A program made the translations under genes and the position numbers. This document shows, piece by piece, positions 17,834 through 25,435 of a stretch of DNA of 64,000 nt. Source of the stretch: Cyclobacterium salsum (GTDB lineage Bacteria > Bacteroidota > Bacteroidia > Cytophagales > Cyclobacteriaceae); the NCBI RefSeq assembly GCF_010119245.1, contig NZ_WNKG01000001.1, positions 124,001 to 188,000 of the forward strand, given 5' to 3'. The notes beneath the pieces are model-generated. The model worked only from the letters and a program-made list of their open reading frames with translations, was not told the origin of the DNA and did no database searches. Every line of letters starts with the position of its first letter. Position 1 is the first letter of the stretch.

Positions 17834-19078
17834 TCAATTGCGCATAAAAAATTCATTCACCAGGCGATCGTAATTCACTAAGTCCTTGTATGGTGTATTC
17901 GTTTGTATTTTTTTAAGTGACTTCGCCAGAATAACTGCAAAAGAGCTAGGAGATAAGGTTTCTTTTTTAACCGACGGCTTTGCGATGGTTATTACTCTAG
18001 GAAATCCGGTATCTGCCTCTCCGATTTCGATTAGTAATTGTTTAGCTGTCTCCAACAAGTCCTCGCCTTTTTTTTTATCTACCAATTGAAAAAAGTGTTT
18101 GTTCCGCTGAGCCAGCAGCGGTTTTACCTTTTTTAACCAACGTTTATTTATTTCCATCTTTCCCTGAATCACCTGATAAATGTCAGAAAGCTCGAAAAAA
18201 ATCAGGTGAGAGTGGGTTTTAAGCAGATCAAATTTATTGCTTTTTACAGCCAGGTCGATCAGCACTTTCATTGAAGAAAATTGGGTAGCTGAAAAATCCG
18301 GTATAGACACCTCTTCACCATCCTCTAAAGTCGAAATCAGGATATCGTTTTCCTGAATCACATTCCCCAGCTGCGCAATGGGTTCATAGATGAATTGATT
18401 TAATTCATTCGTATTCAGTGCAGCAAATGGTTGTATGTTCTTTTCAACGATGACTATGTTTTCAAAGCCTTTGCTTCTCAGTTTTTGAAACACCTTTTTT
18501 CCCAGGGCATTGAAGCCAATGATGGCAATTTTAGGCTGCTTGATCTTTTTCACCAATTCCGAAACCATGTCTGATACCGTAAATGAAACAGAAAAATTGG
18601 GTGCCTGGTAACTTACCTCCCCAATTAAAAACTGGTTGGTGCTTTCCAAAAAGTTTTTCCACTCGGCTAACAAGGGTCCTACCGTGCCGACCTGCGCCGA
18701 AACTTCAAGTGCATCCATAAAGGCGCCATAGAGCGGAATACTTCCGTAGGTGGTGGCCTGCACTCCGAAGCATAGTTCTGTTAGGTGCGAAAACGCACAC
18801 TCCTCGTTACAATTCTGCTGAAAAAAATTTGATGCAGGCAATTGTTCGTCCACTTTAATACTCCGAATGGCCTGAAAAATTTCATCTTCCTGACTTTTGG
18901 AACTATAATAAAGAATTTCGGTTCGTTCCGCATTAGAAAGTACCATGACCTCGTCTAACGTTGGCCATTGTTTCATTTGCTGTAATAACACCTTGCTTTC
19001 TTCCGGAGCTAACTGAAATCCGTTGTCCTGCTGTTTTTGTAAACCAGTACTGAAACTTAAAAGTCTAAACTGTCCCAT
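17834..19078 (-). CDS. Glutamyl-tRNA reductase-like protein lacking the catalytic cysteine
   Basis: 414 residues with the three-part GluTR layout: N-terminal catalytic-like domain, NAD(P)-binding fold (KIAIIGFNALGKKVFQKLRSKGF near 180-200) and helical C-terminus. In true HemA the active-site motif is STCNRTE with Cys50. Here the same positions read LSNAERTEI with Ala50, and the later G-E-P-Q-I motif reads YGSIPLYG. GluTR normally reduces Glu-tRNA to glutamate semialdehyde for heme; this protein cannot use the thioester mechanism and is probably a regulatory or binding paralogue. Not in a heme operon. The fold call is fairly secure; the role is unknown. Confidence 0.75.
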   Translation of the reverse strand: MGQFRLLSFSTGLQKQQDNGFQLAPEESKVLLQQMKQWPTLDEVMVLSNAERTEILYYSSKSQEDEIFQAIRSIKVDEQLPASNFFQQNCNEECAFSHLTELCFGVQATTYGSIPLYGAFMDALEVSAQVGTVGPLLAEWKNFLESTNQFLIGEVSYQAPNFSVSFTVSDMVSELVKKIKQPKIAIIGFNALGKKVFQKLRSKGFENIVIVEKNIQPFAALNTNELNQFIYEPIAQLGNVIQENDILISTLEDGEEVSIPDFSATQFSSMKVLIDLAVKSNKFDLLKTHSHLIFFELSDIYQVIQGKMEINKRWLKKVKPLLAQRNKHFFQLVDKKKGEDLLETAKQLLIEIGEADTGFPRVITIAKPSVKKETLSPSSFAVILAKSLKKIQTNTPYKDLVNYDRLVNEFFMRN

Positions 19079-19358
19079 TGTATGCTGTTTTTTCTTTGCT
19101 GTTAATTTTGGAAGGAGTTACGAAGCTCCAACCATTACCGGATTTACCGGCTTAAAAATTTATAGGTTAAAAGTAGCATTTGTATTTCTGTCAGCGGGAT
19201 TTATTCGATGAACCGGACAGCGCGATCGGTAAATGGGGTAAAAACGGGGTTAAAAAAGTGGGGAAGTATCTCCGTTAAATCCGGAACGGCAATCAAATTA
19301 CGTTAAACTGATTTTTGAATAAAGGGATTCGCATGGCTGGAAAATAAAGGAATACCCT

Positions 19359-20378
19359 TCAATATTGCCACCGTTTGGCTAGTTGAACCAATGAAAGCAT
19401 CACTGGCACCTCAATAAGAACCCCCACAACAGTCGCCAACGCAGCGCCGGAACTCAAACCAAATAAAGCGATGGCCACCGCCACTGCCAGTTCGAAGAAA
19501 TTACTTGCACCGATCATGGCCGCCGGTGCACAAACCCTGTACTGTAATTTGAGGTATTTTCCCGCAAACCAACTTACAAAAAAGATAAGATAGGTTTGAA
19601 GGGTTAGTGGAATGGCGATCAGTAAGATATGTTGCGGCTGCGCAATGATTTGTTCCCCTTGAAAAGCGAAAAGCAGGACCAATGTGGTCAACAAAGCAAT
19701 CATCGAAAGGGGTTTTAACCTGGGAAGAAACCGTTCTTTTAACCATTCCTCTCCCTTCTGCCTGATGACGAAGCGATTGGTCAAATAACCTGCGATCAAA
19801 GGAATTACCACAAAGACGAGTACCGAGGTGATGAGTACGTCATAGGGTACCTGAAAGTCAGTTATCCCCAACAAAAATTGAACAATGGGAACAAAGGCTA
19901 CCAACAGGATAAGATCATTGACTGAAACCTGAACCAAGGTGTAATTCGGGTCTCCATTGCTCAAATATGACCAGACAAACACCATGGCCGTACAGGGGGC
20001 TGCTCCCAGTAGAATAGCTCCGGCAATGTACTCATCCGCCTGTTCGGGAGTTAGCCAGGCACTGTAAAGGTGGTCGAAAAATATCCAGGCAAAAAAAGCC
20101 ATGGTAAATGGCTTGATCAGCCAGTTAACCACTACCGTTAATCCCAATCCTTTGGAATTACGGCCGACCTCCTTTAAAGACCTGAAATCCACCTGTACCA
20201 TCATTGGATAAATCATTAACCAAATAAGGATGGCGACAGGGATATTCACGTGGGCTATTTCCAGAGAGGAAAGATAGCCCATTTTGTCGCCAAGAAAGGA
20301 GCCGATTACGATGCCTGCGGCAATACAAAGCAATACCCATACCGTCAGGTATTTTTCAAAAAAACCTATTCCCTTCAT
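19359..20378 (-). CDS. acr3: Arsenite efflux permease, ACR3 family
   Basis: 339 residues, ten predicted membrane helices. The family motif GAAPCTAMVFVWSYLSNGDPNYTL carries the essential cysteine C129, and IPLIAGYLTNRF is also typical. Exports As(III) across the inner membrane. Last gene of the ars operon, 74 nt after the arsC-like gene; its start is preceded by copy 2 of the 20-nt intercistronic motif. Confidence 0.94.
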   Translation of the reverse strand: MKGIGFFEKYLTVWVLLCIAAGIVIGSFLGDKMGYLSSLEIAHVNIPVAILIWLMIYPMMVQVDFRSLKEVGRNSKGLGLTVVVNWLIKPFTMAFFAWIFFDHLYSAWLTPEQADEYIAGAILLGAAPCTAMVFVWSYLSNGDPNYTLVQVSVNDLILLVAFVPIVQFLLGITDFQVPYDVLITSVLVFVVIPLIAGYLTNRFVIRQKGEEWLKERFLPRLKPLSMIALLTTLVLLFAFQGEQIIAQPQHILLIAIPLTLQTYLIFFVSWFAGKYLKLQYRVCAPAAMIGASNFFELAVAVAIALFGLSSGAALATVVGVLIEVPVMLSLVQLAKRWQY

Positions 20379-20385
20379 ATAATTT

Positions 20386-20405
20386 AAATTGTCTTTTAGT
20401 GGTCA
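20386..20405 (-). promoter_or_regulatory. Intercistronic 20-nt motif, copy 2
   Basis: Minus-strand sense TGACCACTAAAAGACAATTT, ending exactly 7 nt before the acr3 ATG at 20378. It matches copy 1 (6541-6560) in 19 of 20 positions and copy 3 (25341-25360) in 17 of 20. The GACCACT part can pair with AGTGGTC about 27 nt further upstream (within 20430-20440). The distal half of the longer element is absent here. Confidence 0.65.
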
Positions 20406-20452
20406 TAAAAGAGGTAAAACCAGGAAACGACGACCACTTCCTACCATATGAC

Positions 20453-21220
20453 TCAGGATTTAACCTGAGACATCAGGTAAAACATTTCGGTAGCAATTTG
20501 CCGGGTTCGTTCATCGTAAACGGTGGCCTCTTCTGCTGTTCCATCTGCTTCTTTTGGATCCACATAGGGGATGGGTAAGCGGAGGGAAGCTCCGGGAATA
20601 AACGGGCAGTTCTTATCAGCATCGGAACAGGTCATAATGGCCGCAAAGTTTTCGGAGGCATTGAAGGGATCGTCGTATTTTTTGGAAAAACACTCGATTA
20701 CCTGTCCCTCATCGGCAAAACGTACCTCGTAGTGGGGATTGTCTCCTTTGGTGTGATTTACCCGGAAACCGGCGCGCTCAATGGCCGCCACGGCTCTGGG
20801 GTTAAATGCGGTAGTCTCGGTACCTCCGGAATAGGTATGAATACCATCTTCCAGCCCGTAATAGGCAGCCGCTGTAGCTGCCCAAATCTGGCTGAGGTGA
20901 CTTCTCCGGCTATTGTGCGTGCATATAAAGGTGAGGTTTGCCGGTTCGTTGGATTGCTTTTTTTCCCGAACAAACAGGGCAACCTCGTGTAGCAGTTCCT
21001 TGCGGTTTTCTGGAATATCCTCCATCGCGGGAACCAGGGATTGGATGTAATGCGCTAATTCGGGGTAAATGGCTTTTTTATCGGATTTAGTTTCGGTGGA
21101 CATGGCAGTTTGGATTGGGGTGATTTCAGCTACGTTCATGTTCCCGTTTTCCTTTGTAGTCGGGGAACAAGAGAGGAAGCAGAGAATAAGAACGGAGAAA
21201 GGTAGGATAGATCGTCTCAT
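20453..21220 (-). CDS. Arsenate reductase-like low-molecular-weight phosphatase with lipoprotein signal
   Basis: 255 residues. The core from about 95 is LMW-PTP/ArsC-like: P-loop C100-THNSR-R106, a second pair MTCSDADKNCPFIPG resembling the redox cysteines of thioredoxin-linked ArsC, and IPYVDPKEADG as the acid loop. Unexpectedly the N-terminus is a lipoprotein signal (MRRSILPFSVLILCFLSC, cysteine 18). A start at M40 (21103) would give a cytoplasmic enzyme, but the upstream ATG lies 21 nt after arsM and fits the operon better. Arsenate reduction normally needs cytoplasmic thioredoxin, so its location is a real question. Confidence 0.85.
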   Translation of the reverse strand: MRRSILPFSVLILCFLSCSPTTKENGNMNVAEITPIQTAMSTETKSDKKAIYPELAHYIQSLVPAMEDIPENRKELLHEVALFVREKKQSNEPANLTFICTHNSRRSHLSQIWAATAAAYYGLEDGIHTYSGGTETTAFNPRAVAAIERAGFRVNHTKGDNPHYEVRFADEGQVIECFSKKYDDPFNASENFAAIMTCSDADKNCPFIPGASLRLPIPYVDPKEADGTAEEATVYDERTRQIATEMFYLMSQVKS

Positions 21221-21241
21221 GGATTTTTTCTGGACAAAGCG

Positions 21242-22126
21242 TTAACAACAGCCGGATCCTTCCTGGCAGGAAGTAGCTTGTATTGCTGATATTTCTATTT
21301 TTTGCTTTTTCTCGCTATTTCCAGGCTTGTCCGCATACACGGTAATGCTGTATATGCCTGTTCCGCCCTGATTGAAGGCCGTTACTTCCTCGGGTAAGAG
21401 GTATTTCCCCAAAATATCTTCCGGAATGCTTATAGATTTCTCTTTTTGTACAGTGATATTTTGAAAACCTGATTTCTCAATCTGTTCCAGATAGGCTTCT
21501 TTTTGAATGGCACCCGCTACGCAGCCGGCATACATTTCAGCATCTTCTTTCAGTGCTTGAGGAAGGTCCCCGACCAATACGATATCGGAAATGCTAAAAT
21601 GGCCACCCGCTTTGAGCACACGGAAGATTTCTCCAATCACTTTTTCCTTGTCAGGAACCAGGTTCAGCACACAATTGCTGACCACCACATCCGCCACTTC
21701 GTCATTTACCGGCATGTCATCAATATCTCCTTCCCGAAATTCCACGTTGTTAAAAGCCAGTTTTTCGGCATTAAGCCGGGCTTTTTGGATCATGGCAGGT
21801 GTGAAGTCGATGCCGATTACTTTTCCCTCCGGACCTGTCTCGTGCCGGGCTACAAAACAATCGTTTCCTGCGCCAGAGCCCAGATCTATAACGGTGTCGC
21901 CTTTTTTGATGCTCGCAAAATGGGTGGGCAATCCACATCCCAGCCCCAAATCCGCATCTTCCACGTATCCACTCGTTTCGGAGTAGTCGTCCATCATGAT
22001 GTTGTATACCTTGTTGGTTGGAGTAGTGGCTCCGCAACAGGATGCTGCGTTTTGGGATTTTTCCTGATTGGCAATGCGTGCATAGCGCTCCTTCACCAGA
22101 TTTTTTAGATCCTTATCGTTTTTCAT
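21242..22126 (-). CDS. arsM: Arsenite S-adenosylmethionine methyltransferase
   Basis: 294 residues. AdoMet-binding motif VIDLGSGAGNDCFVARHE and IGIDFTPAMIQKAR; arsenic-binding cysteines are suggested by ASCCGAT near 28-33, DLGLGCGLPT, MYAGCVAG and the C-terminal SCQEGSGCC. Methylates As(III) to volatile or exportable methylarsenicals. Follows arsR by 42 nt and precedes the arsC-like gene by 21 nt. Confidence 0.94.
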   Translation of the reverse strand: MKNDKDLKNLVKERYARIANQEKSQNAASCCGATTPTNKVYNIMMDDYSETSGYVEDADLGLGCGLPTHFASIKKGDTVIDLGSGAGNDCFVARHETGPEGKVIGIDFTPAMIQKARLNAEKLAFNNVEFREGDIDDMPVNDEVADVVVSNCVLNLVPDKEKVIGEIFRVLKAGGHFSISDIVLVGDLPQALKEDAEMYAGCVAGAIQKEAYLEQIEKSGFQNITVQKEKSISIPEDILGKYLLPEEVTAFNQGGTGIYSITVYADKPGNSEKKQKIEISAIQATSCQEGSGCC

Positions 22127-22168
22127 CGTATTTCCTATTTTGTAAGTGATCGTTTGTATTTTTGTTGC

Positions 22169-22504
22169 TTAACAGCATTCCCCTGGGATCGCAGTAGGGT
22201 ATTGGTCAAACAACTCATTAAATTGATTTTTTATTTCAGTCCAGCGTACGGGGTTGATACAATAGCTGATACGGGAGCCCTCTATGGTTCCCTGTATGAT
22301 GCCCACTGATTTTAGTTCCCGCAGGTGCTGGCTGATGGTCGCTTGGGCCAGGCCCAGTTCCTGTACCAAATCTCCATTGATGCAGGCATTACTTTTTAGT
22401 AAATGCTGAATGATCGCCACTCGAGCGGGATGCGCCAAGACTTTGGCTACGGTTGCCAGTTCATTTTGCATCTCATTGAATAAATCGCTTTTGGTTACCC
22501 CCAT
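22169..22504 (-). CDS. arsR: ArsR-family metalloregulator
   Basis: 111 residues from the ATG at 22504, which is preferred over longer in-frame starts at 22537 and 22570 because those would run the coding sequence through the palindromic operator at 22533-22554. Winged helix: VLAHPARVAIIQHLLKSNACINGD, recognition helix LAQATISQHLRELKSVGII. C-terminal cysteine pair in IPGECC and another Cys in the helix (SNAC) are candidate As(III) ligands. Represses its own operon arsR-arsM-arsC-acr3 until arsenite binds. Confidence 0.92.
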   Translation of the reverse strand: MGVTKSDLFNEMQNELATVAKVLAHPARVAIIQHLLKSNACINGDLVQELGLAQATISQHLRELKSVGIIQGTIEGSRISYCINPVRWTEIKNQFNELFDQYPTAIPGECC

Positions 22505-22532
22505 CTCGGCCTTATTTAAGTTAACTGATAAG

Positions 22533-22554
22533 TACATTGCAATATTACGATGTA
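22533..22554. promoter_or_regulatory. Probable ArsR operator
   Basis: Imperfect 22-bp palindrome TACAT-tgc-AATATT-acg-ATGTA (the lower-case part breaks symmetry at four positions), 28 nt upstream of the chosen arsR start. An AATATT centre with flanking GC/AT steps is the usual form of ArsR-family sites. Confidence 0.6.
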
Positions 22555-22600
22555 TATTTTTAAAAGACAAGTTTTGAATTAGAAATATACCTTTTCCATA

Positions 22601-22820
22601 ACCATTGAGGTCTTCGAGACCTCGATGGTTTTTTTCGTTGACGTTCAGTGAAAAGGCGGGGCTGGGGAAACCCCAAACGTCAACCTAACCTTTGAGGTCT
22701 TCGAGACCTCGATAGTTTCTCCCTAAAATAAAGTGATGTTGAAAATACGAATATTGTTCTCGTAAAAGACCGCTGGGGTTGGAGAAACCCCAGCGGTCGT
22801 AGCCATTGAGGTCTTCGAGC
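22601..22820. repeat. Cluster of REP-like palindromes
   Basis: Two hairpin types alternate. Type a is GAGGTCTTCGAGACCTC: a 29-nt palindrome at 22601-22629, a second copy at 22694-22710, and a half copy from 22806 that breaks after TCGAGC. Type b is a GC-rich hairpin: GACCGCTGGGGTT at 22768-22780 with its perfect complement at 22786-22798, and a related stem with arms 22637-22645 and 22676-22684 enclosing GGGG...CCCC. They lie between arsR and the hemerythrin gene and contain no spacer structure, so this is not a CRISPR. Resembles REP/BIME-type mosaic elements. Confidence 0.7.
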
Positions 22821-22891
22821 GGTAAGTACTGCAAATAAAGGATATAATTATCTTTTATTTGCAGCATTATTTTTATACTTTAGCCTCTGAA

Positions 22892-22913
22892 AAAACTGAT
22901 GGACGTCAGTTTT
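22892..22913. promoter_or_regulatory. Crp/Fnr-like inverted repeat before the hemerythrin gene
   Basis: Perfect 8-bp arms AAAACTGA (22892-22899) and TCAGTTTT (22906-22913) separated by 6 bp, 52 nt upstream of the ATG at 22966. Size and spacing suit a Crp/Fnr-family dimer, which would fit an O2- or NO-responsive hemerythrin gene. The regulator is inference. Confidence 0.5.
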
Positions 22914-22965
22914 AATTGCTGACCTTAACCGCTGCTACTTTTAGCATTTCCAAATTCCATTCTGT

Positions 22966-23445
22966 ATGACCAAGCCCTTAAAGCGACATCCATCTTTAAT
23001 TCCAATCTCCCAGGACCATCATTTTGGGTTACTATTGGCCTGGAAGATCCGGCAGGGAATAAGAAAACAAGTGGAAACCAAGCGGATGGTGGATTACCTG
23101 TATTATTTTGTTGAGCAACATCTAGAGCCGCATTTCCAGTTGGAAGAAGAGGTTCTGTTTAGTTTTCTGGCCAAAAATGACCTGATGCGCAAAGAGGCGG
23201 AAGAACAGCATGCCTCCATTCGTTCCCATTATACCCAGATTTTTGAGGCCGGTGGAGATACGGAGCGGCTTTCCCAATTTGCAACGGAACTGAAGGCCCA
23301 TATCCGGTTTGAAGAGCGAAAACTCTTTCAATACATGCAGGTAGAATTGCTGGAAGAAGACCTGAAGAAAATGGAAGCAGCCGTTAAGGAAATTCATCAG
23401 AAAGTTGAGGAAGACTGGGAAGACGCATTTTGGGAAAGGAATTAA
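22966..23445 (+). CDS. Hemerythrin-like (HHE) domain protein
   Basis: 159 residues, four-helix bundle with candidate iron ligands H18/H19, H52, H56, E60-E62, H82, H112 and E116 in HHFGLLLAWK, HLEPHFQLEEEVLF, EEQHASIRSHY and KAHIRFEERKLF. Cytoplasmic di-iron proteins of this type bind O2 or handle NO and iron-sulfur damage. Monocistronic, preceded by a Crp/Fnr-like inverted repeat. Confidence 0.88.
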   Translation: MTKPLKRHPSLIPISQDHHFGLLLAWKIRQGIRKQVETKRMVDYLYYFVEQHLEPHFQLEEEVLFSFLAKNDLMRKEAEEQHASIRSHYTQIFEAGGDTERLSQFATELKAHIRFEERKLFQYMQVELLEEDLKKMEAAVKEIHQKVEEDWEDAFWERN

Positions 23446-23573
23446 GAAACCGAATCGCCATTCCGGGCAATCTTCAACAAACCAACGCCCGGCTCTTTTT
23501 GGATCAGCACTCCAGTCGAAAGGTGGGATATGGTTAGCTGGTATTCCTCCATTGCCGTTTCAGAAACCATCTC

Positions 23574-24494
23574 CTAATCTTCCGTTTTATCCAGGGGTTC
23601 GATAGTTTCATAAAAGTTGTGTATGAGCAGGATCAAGACACCGAAGGAAATCGCGGAGACGACTAGCACATTATTTAATAAACCTTCCGTCCCAAAGGAA
23701 AGCTTGATAAGGATAGTCGAAATAACAAAGCCCGAATTCCTTATGACGGAGCGAAAGCTGGAGGTATGCGTATAAGAAATCAAAAGCAACAAGACATCGC
23801 TTAAAATCAGAATGGTGAAAAATTCGTCAAAGAAAATATTATTGATATCCTTAATGGAATCCACCTTGTGGGATACATCAAAAAACAGTTGGTTAAAATA
23901 GTTACCAAAACTGTATACGGCAAGAAAGAACAAAACCACAATCAAGACAATGGCAAGCTTCTTTTTCGTTTTTATAAACCGCTGGGTTTGCTCTTGCTGA
24001 GGTAATTTCCCCTGTTGCACCGCAGTCCGTTTGCTATTTAAGTAGTAAAAAATAAATATCAGGGTAAAAATAATCAGGGTGGCCCCGATATCATAGGTGA
24101 ATTGCAAATCGTCCTGGCTACTGAACCAACTCTTTTGTAAATCCAACTGGGCCAGATCCTTGAACAGCCTGCGTATTAGGATTAGCAGAATTATTTCGTA
24201 CTGCTTTCCAATATAGAAGGTAATGGATTTTGGTAGAAAGTAGACCAGTAAGTAAACCTCGTAGACGAGAATAAACGAAAAAGGCGTATAAATGGAAGCG
24301 ATTGGATTGTCCAAAAGGCCAGGGGCGTAATCCGCTTCAAATATCCCAAGTTTAGACAGGATAATAAGCAAAAGATGAATGATGAAGCCTACCACTGCTA
24401 TGGTGATGATTACTTTTTCGCTTCTTTCTTTCGTTTTTTCAGACAACAAGGCCTTGGAAGCGTTGTTCCAGAAAAGGGTGGCTCTACCTGGCAT
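23574..24494 (-). CDS. Multi-pass membrane protein linked to the K+ uptake genes
   Basis: 306 residues with about six to seven hydrophobic segments (VIITIAVVGFIIHLLLIIL, IYTPFSFILVYEVYLLVYFL, ATLIIFTLIFIFYYL, LAIVLIVVLFFLAVYSFG, FTILILSDVLLLLISY, LLNNVLVVSAISFGVLILLI). An arginine pair (LILIRRLFKDL) lies in an amphipathic stretch. I do not recognise a named family. It is downstream of trkH-trkA on the same strand with a 152-nt gap, so a role in ion transport is possible but unproven. Confidence 0.75.
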   Translation of the reverse strand: MPGRATLFWNNASKALLSEKTKERSEKVIITIAVVGFIIHLLLIILSKLGIFEADYAPGLLDNPIASIYTPFSFILVYEVYLLVYFLPKSITFYIGKQYEIILLILIRRLFKDLAQLDLQKSWFSSQDDLQFTYDIGATLIIFTLIFIFYYLNSKRTAVQQGKLPQQEQTQRFIKTKKKLAIVLIVVLFFLAVYSFGNYFNQLFFDVSHKVDSIKDINNIFFDEFFTILILSDVLLLLISYTHTSSFRSVIRNSGFVISTILIKLSFGTEGLLNNVLVVSAISFGVLILLIHNFYETIEPLDKTED

Positions 24495-24646
24495 TTGATT
24501 TATTTAAGGAATAAACTCCTTCCAAACCATATCGTTTAAAAAAATAACTCTACTGAATCTATAGTTATGATTATCAAAAAATGGAAATCAGATGTAGCCT
24601 CTAAAAATCGAGTAGGAGTTCGTTTGCACTGTAGACGTTAGCCCAT

Positions 24647-25333
24647 TTATCTTTGTTTCAAAAAATCCTGTAAATCCTTATTGGCACCATAGAGTACCAG
24701 AATATCCGATGCTTCAAGGTTTTGATCGGGGGTAGCGATGCCTTGAATCCTGAATTCCGTTCGGCTTTTACCCAGGACACTTTTTACTTCCGTTTTTTTC
24801 ATGATGGTGAGCACCAGCAAGTTGTACTTAAGTCTGAAACCAACTTCCCGAATGGTATTGCCCACGCACTCTTTCGGTACGTTGGCTTCAATGATGCTGA
24901 AATCATCACTAAGCTCGAAGGAATCAACCACATTGTTAAGGCAAAGCTTCTTGGCCCAGCGCTCGGCGGTTTCTTCTTCCGGGTGAACGATTTCGTCAAC
25001 GCCCAGCGCTACCAGTACTTTTTCATGAAGGGGATTGATGGCCCTACTGATCAAACGCTTCACTTGCATGTTTTTAAACAGGGCGGTGGTCATGATATTC
25101 GAACCCTGGTCTTCTCCGATAGCCACGATGACCACATCTGTGTCGTCAAGAGGCAAGCCGGAAACGGTAACATCCTCTGTGGCATCCATGCAGATGGTGT
25201 GCGATATTTTTTCCTTATACAAATCGACTTTCTCCATTCTGTTGTCTATGCCGATCACCTCATTACCTTGAAGAGTGAGTTTTTGGGATAGAGAAGCACC
25301 AAAATTGCCTAGTCCTACGATGATAAATTTCAT
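24647..25333 (-). CDS. trkA: Potassium uptake regulatory protein, TrkA/KtrA type
   Basis: 228 residues from the ATG at 25333; an upstream in-frame ATG at 25375 would add 14 residues before the Rossmann strand and overlap the intercistronic motif. RCK-N domain begins MKFIIVGLGNFGASLSQKL with GxGxxG and EVIGIDNRMEKVD, then an RCK-C domain near 145-228. Cytoplasmic gating subunit that binds nucleotide and opens the TrkH channel. Follows trkH; copy 3 of the intercistronic element lies between them. Confidence 0.9.
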   Translation of the reverse strand: MKFIIVGLGNFGASLSQKLTLQGNEVIGIDNRMEKVDLYKEKISHTICMDATEDVTVSGLPLDDTDVVIVAIGEDQGSNIMTTALFKNMQVKRLISRAINPLHEKVLVALGVDEIVHPEEETAERWAKKLCLNNVVDSFELSDDFSIIEANVPKECVGNTIREVGFRLKYNLLVLTIMKKTEVKSVLGKSRTEFRIQGIATPDQNLEASDILVLYGANKDLQDFLKQR

Positions 25334-25340
25334 ATGTTTA

Positions 25341-25424
25341 TAATTGTCTTTAAGTGGCCATATGGAATCTCGCATGCTTTATAATCATCCCTCTGTGTGT
25401 CGCCTCCATCATGCTCGATTTCAT
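25341..25424 (-). promoter_or_regulatory. Intercistronic RNA element, copy 3 (with 20-nt motif)
   Basis: Minus-strand sense TGGCCACTTAAAGACAATTA ends exactly 7 nt before the trkA ATG (25333). Upstream, ATGAAATCGA at 25415-25424 and ACACACAG...ATGATTAT at 25381-25400 match copy 1 (6647-6656 and 6606-6625; 17 of 20 in the second block) in the same order. The two blocks flank a possible stem (GCATG...CATGC). The element fills the 102-nt spacer between the trkH stop and the trkA start. Confidence 0.65.
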
Positions 25425-25435
25425 GGATCAATCTT

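Noticed and set aside
22595-22830. Possible CRISPR array
   Set aside because: Repeats are palindromic and differ in type, spacing is irregular and there are no unique spacers; no cas gene is present.
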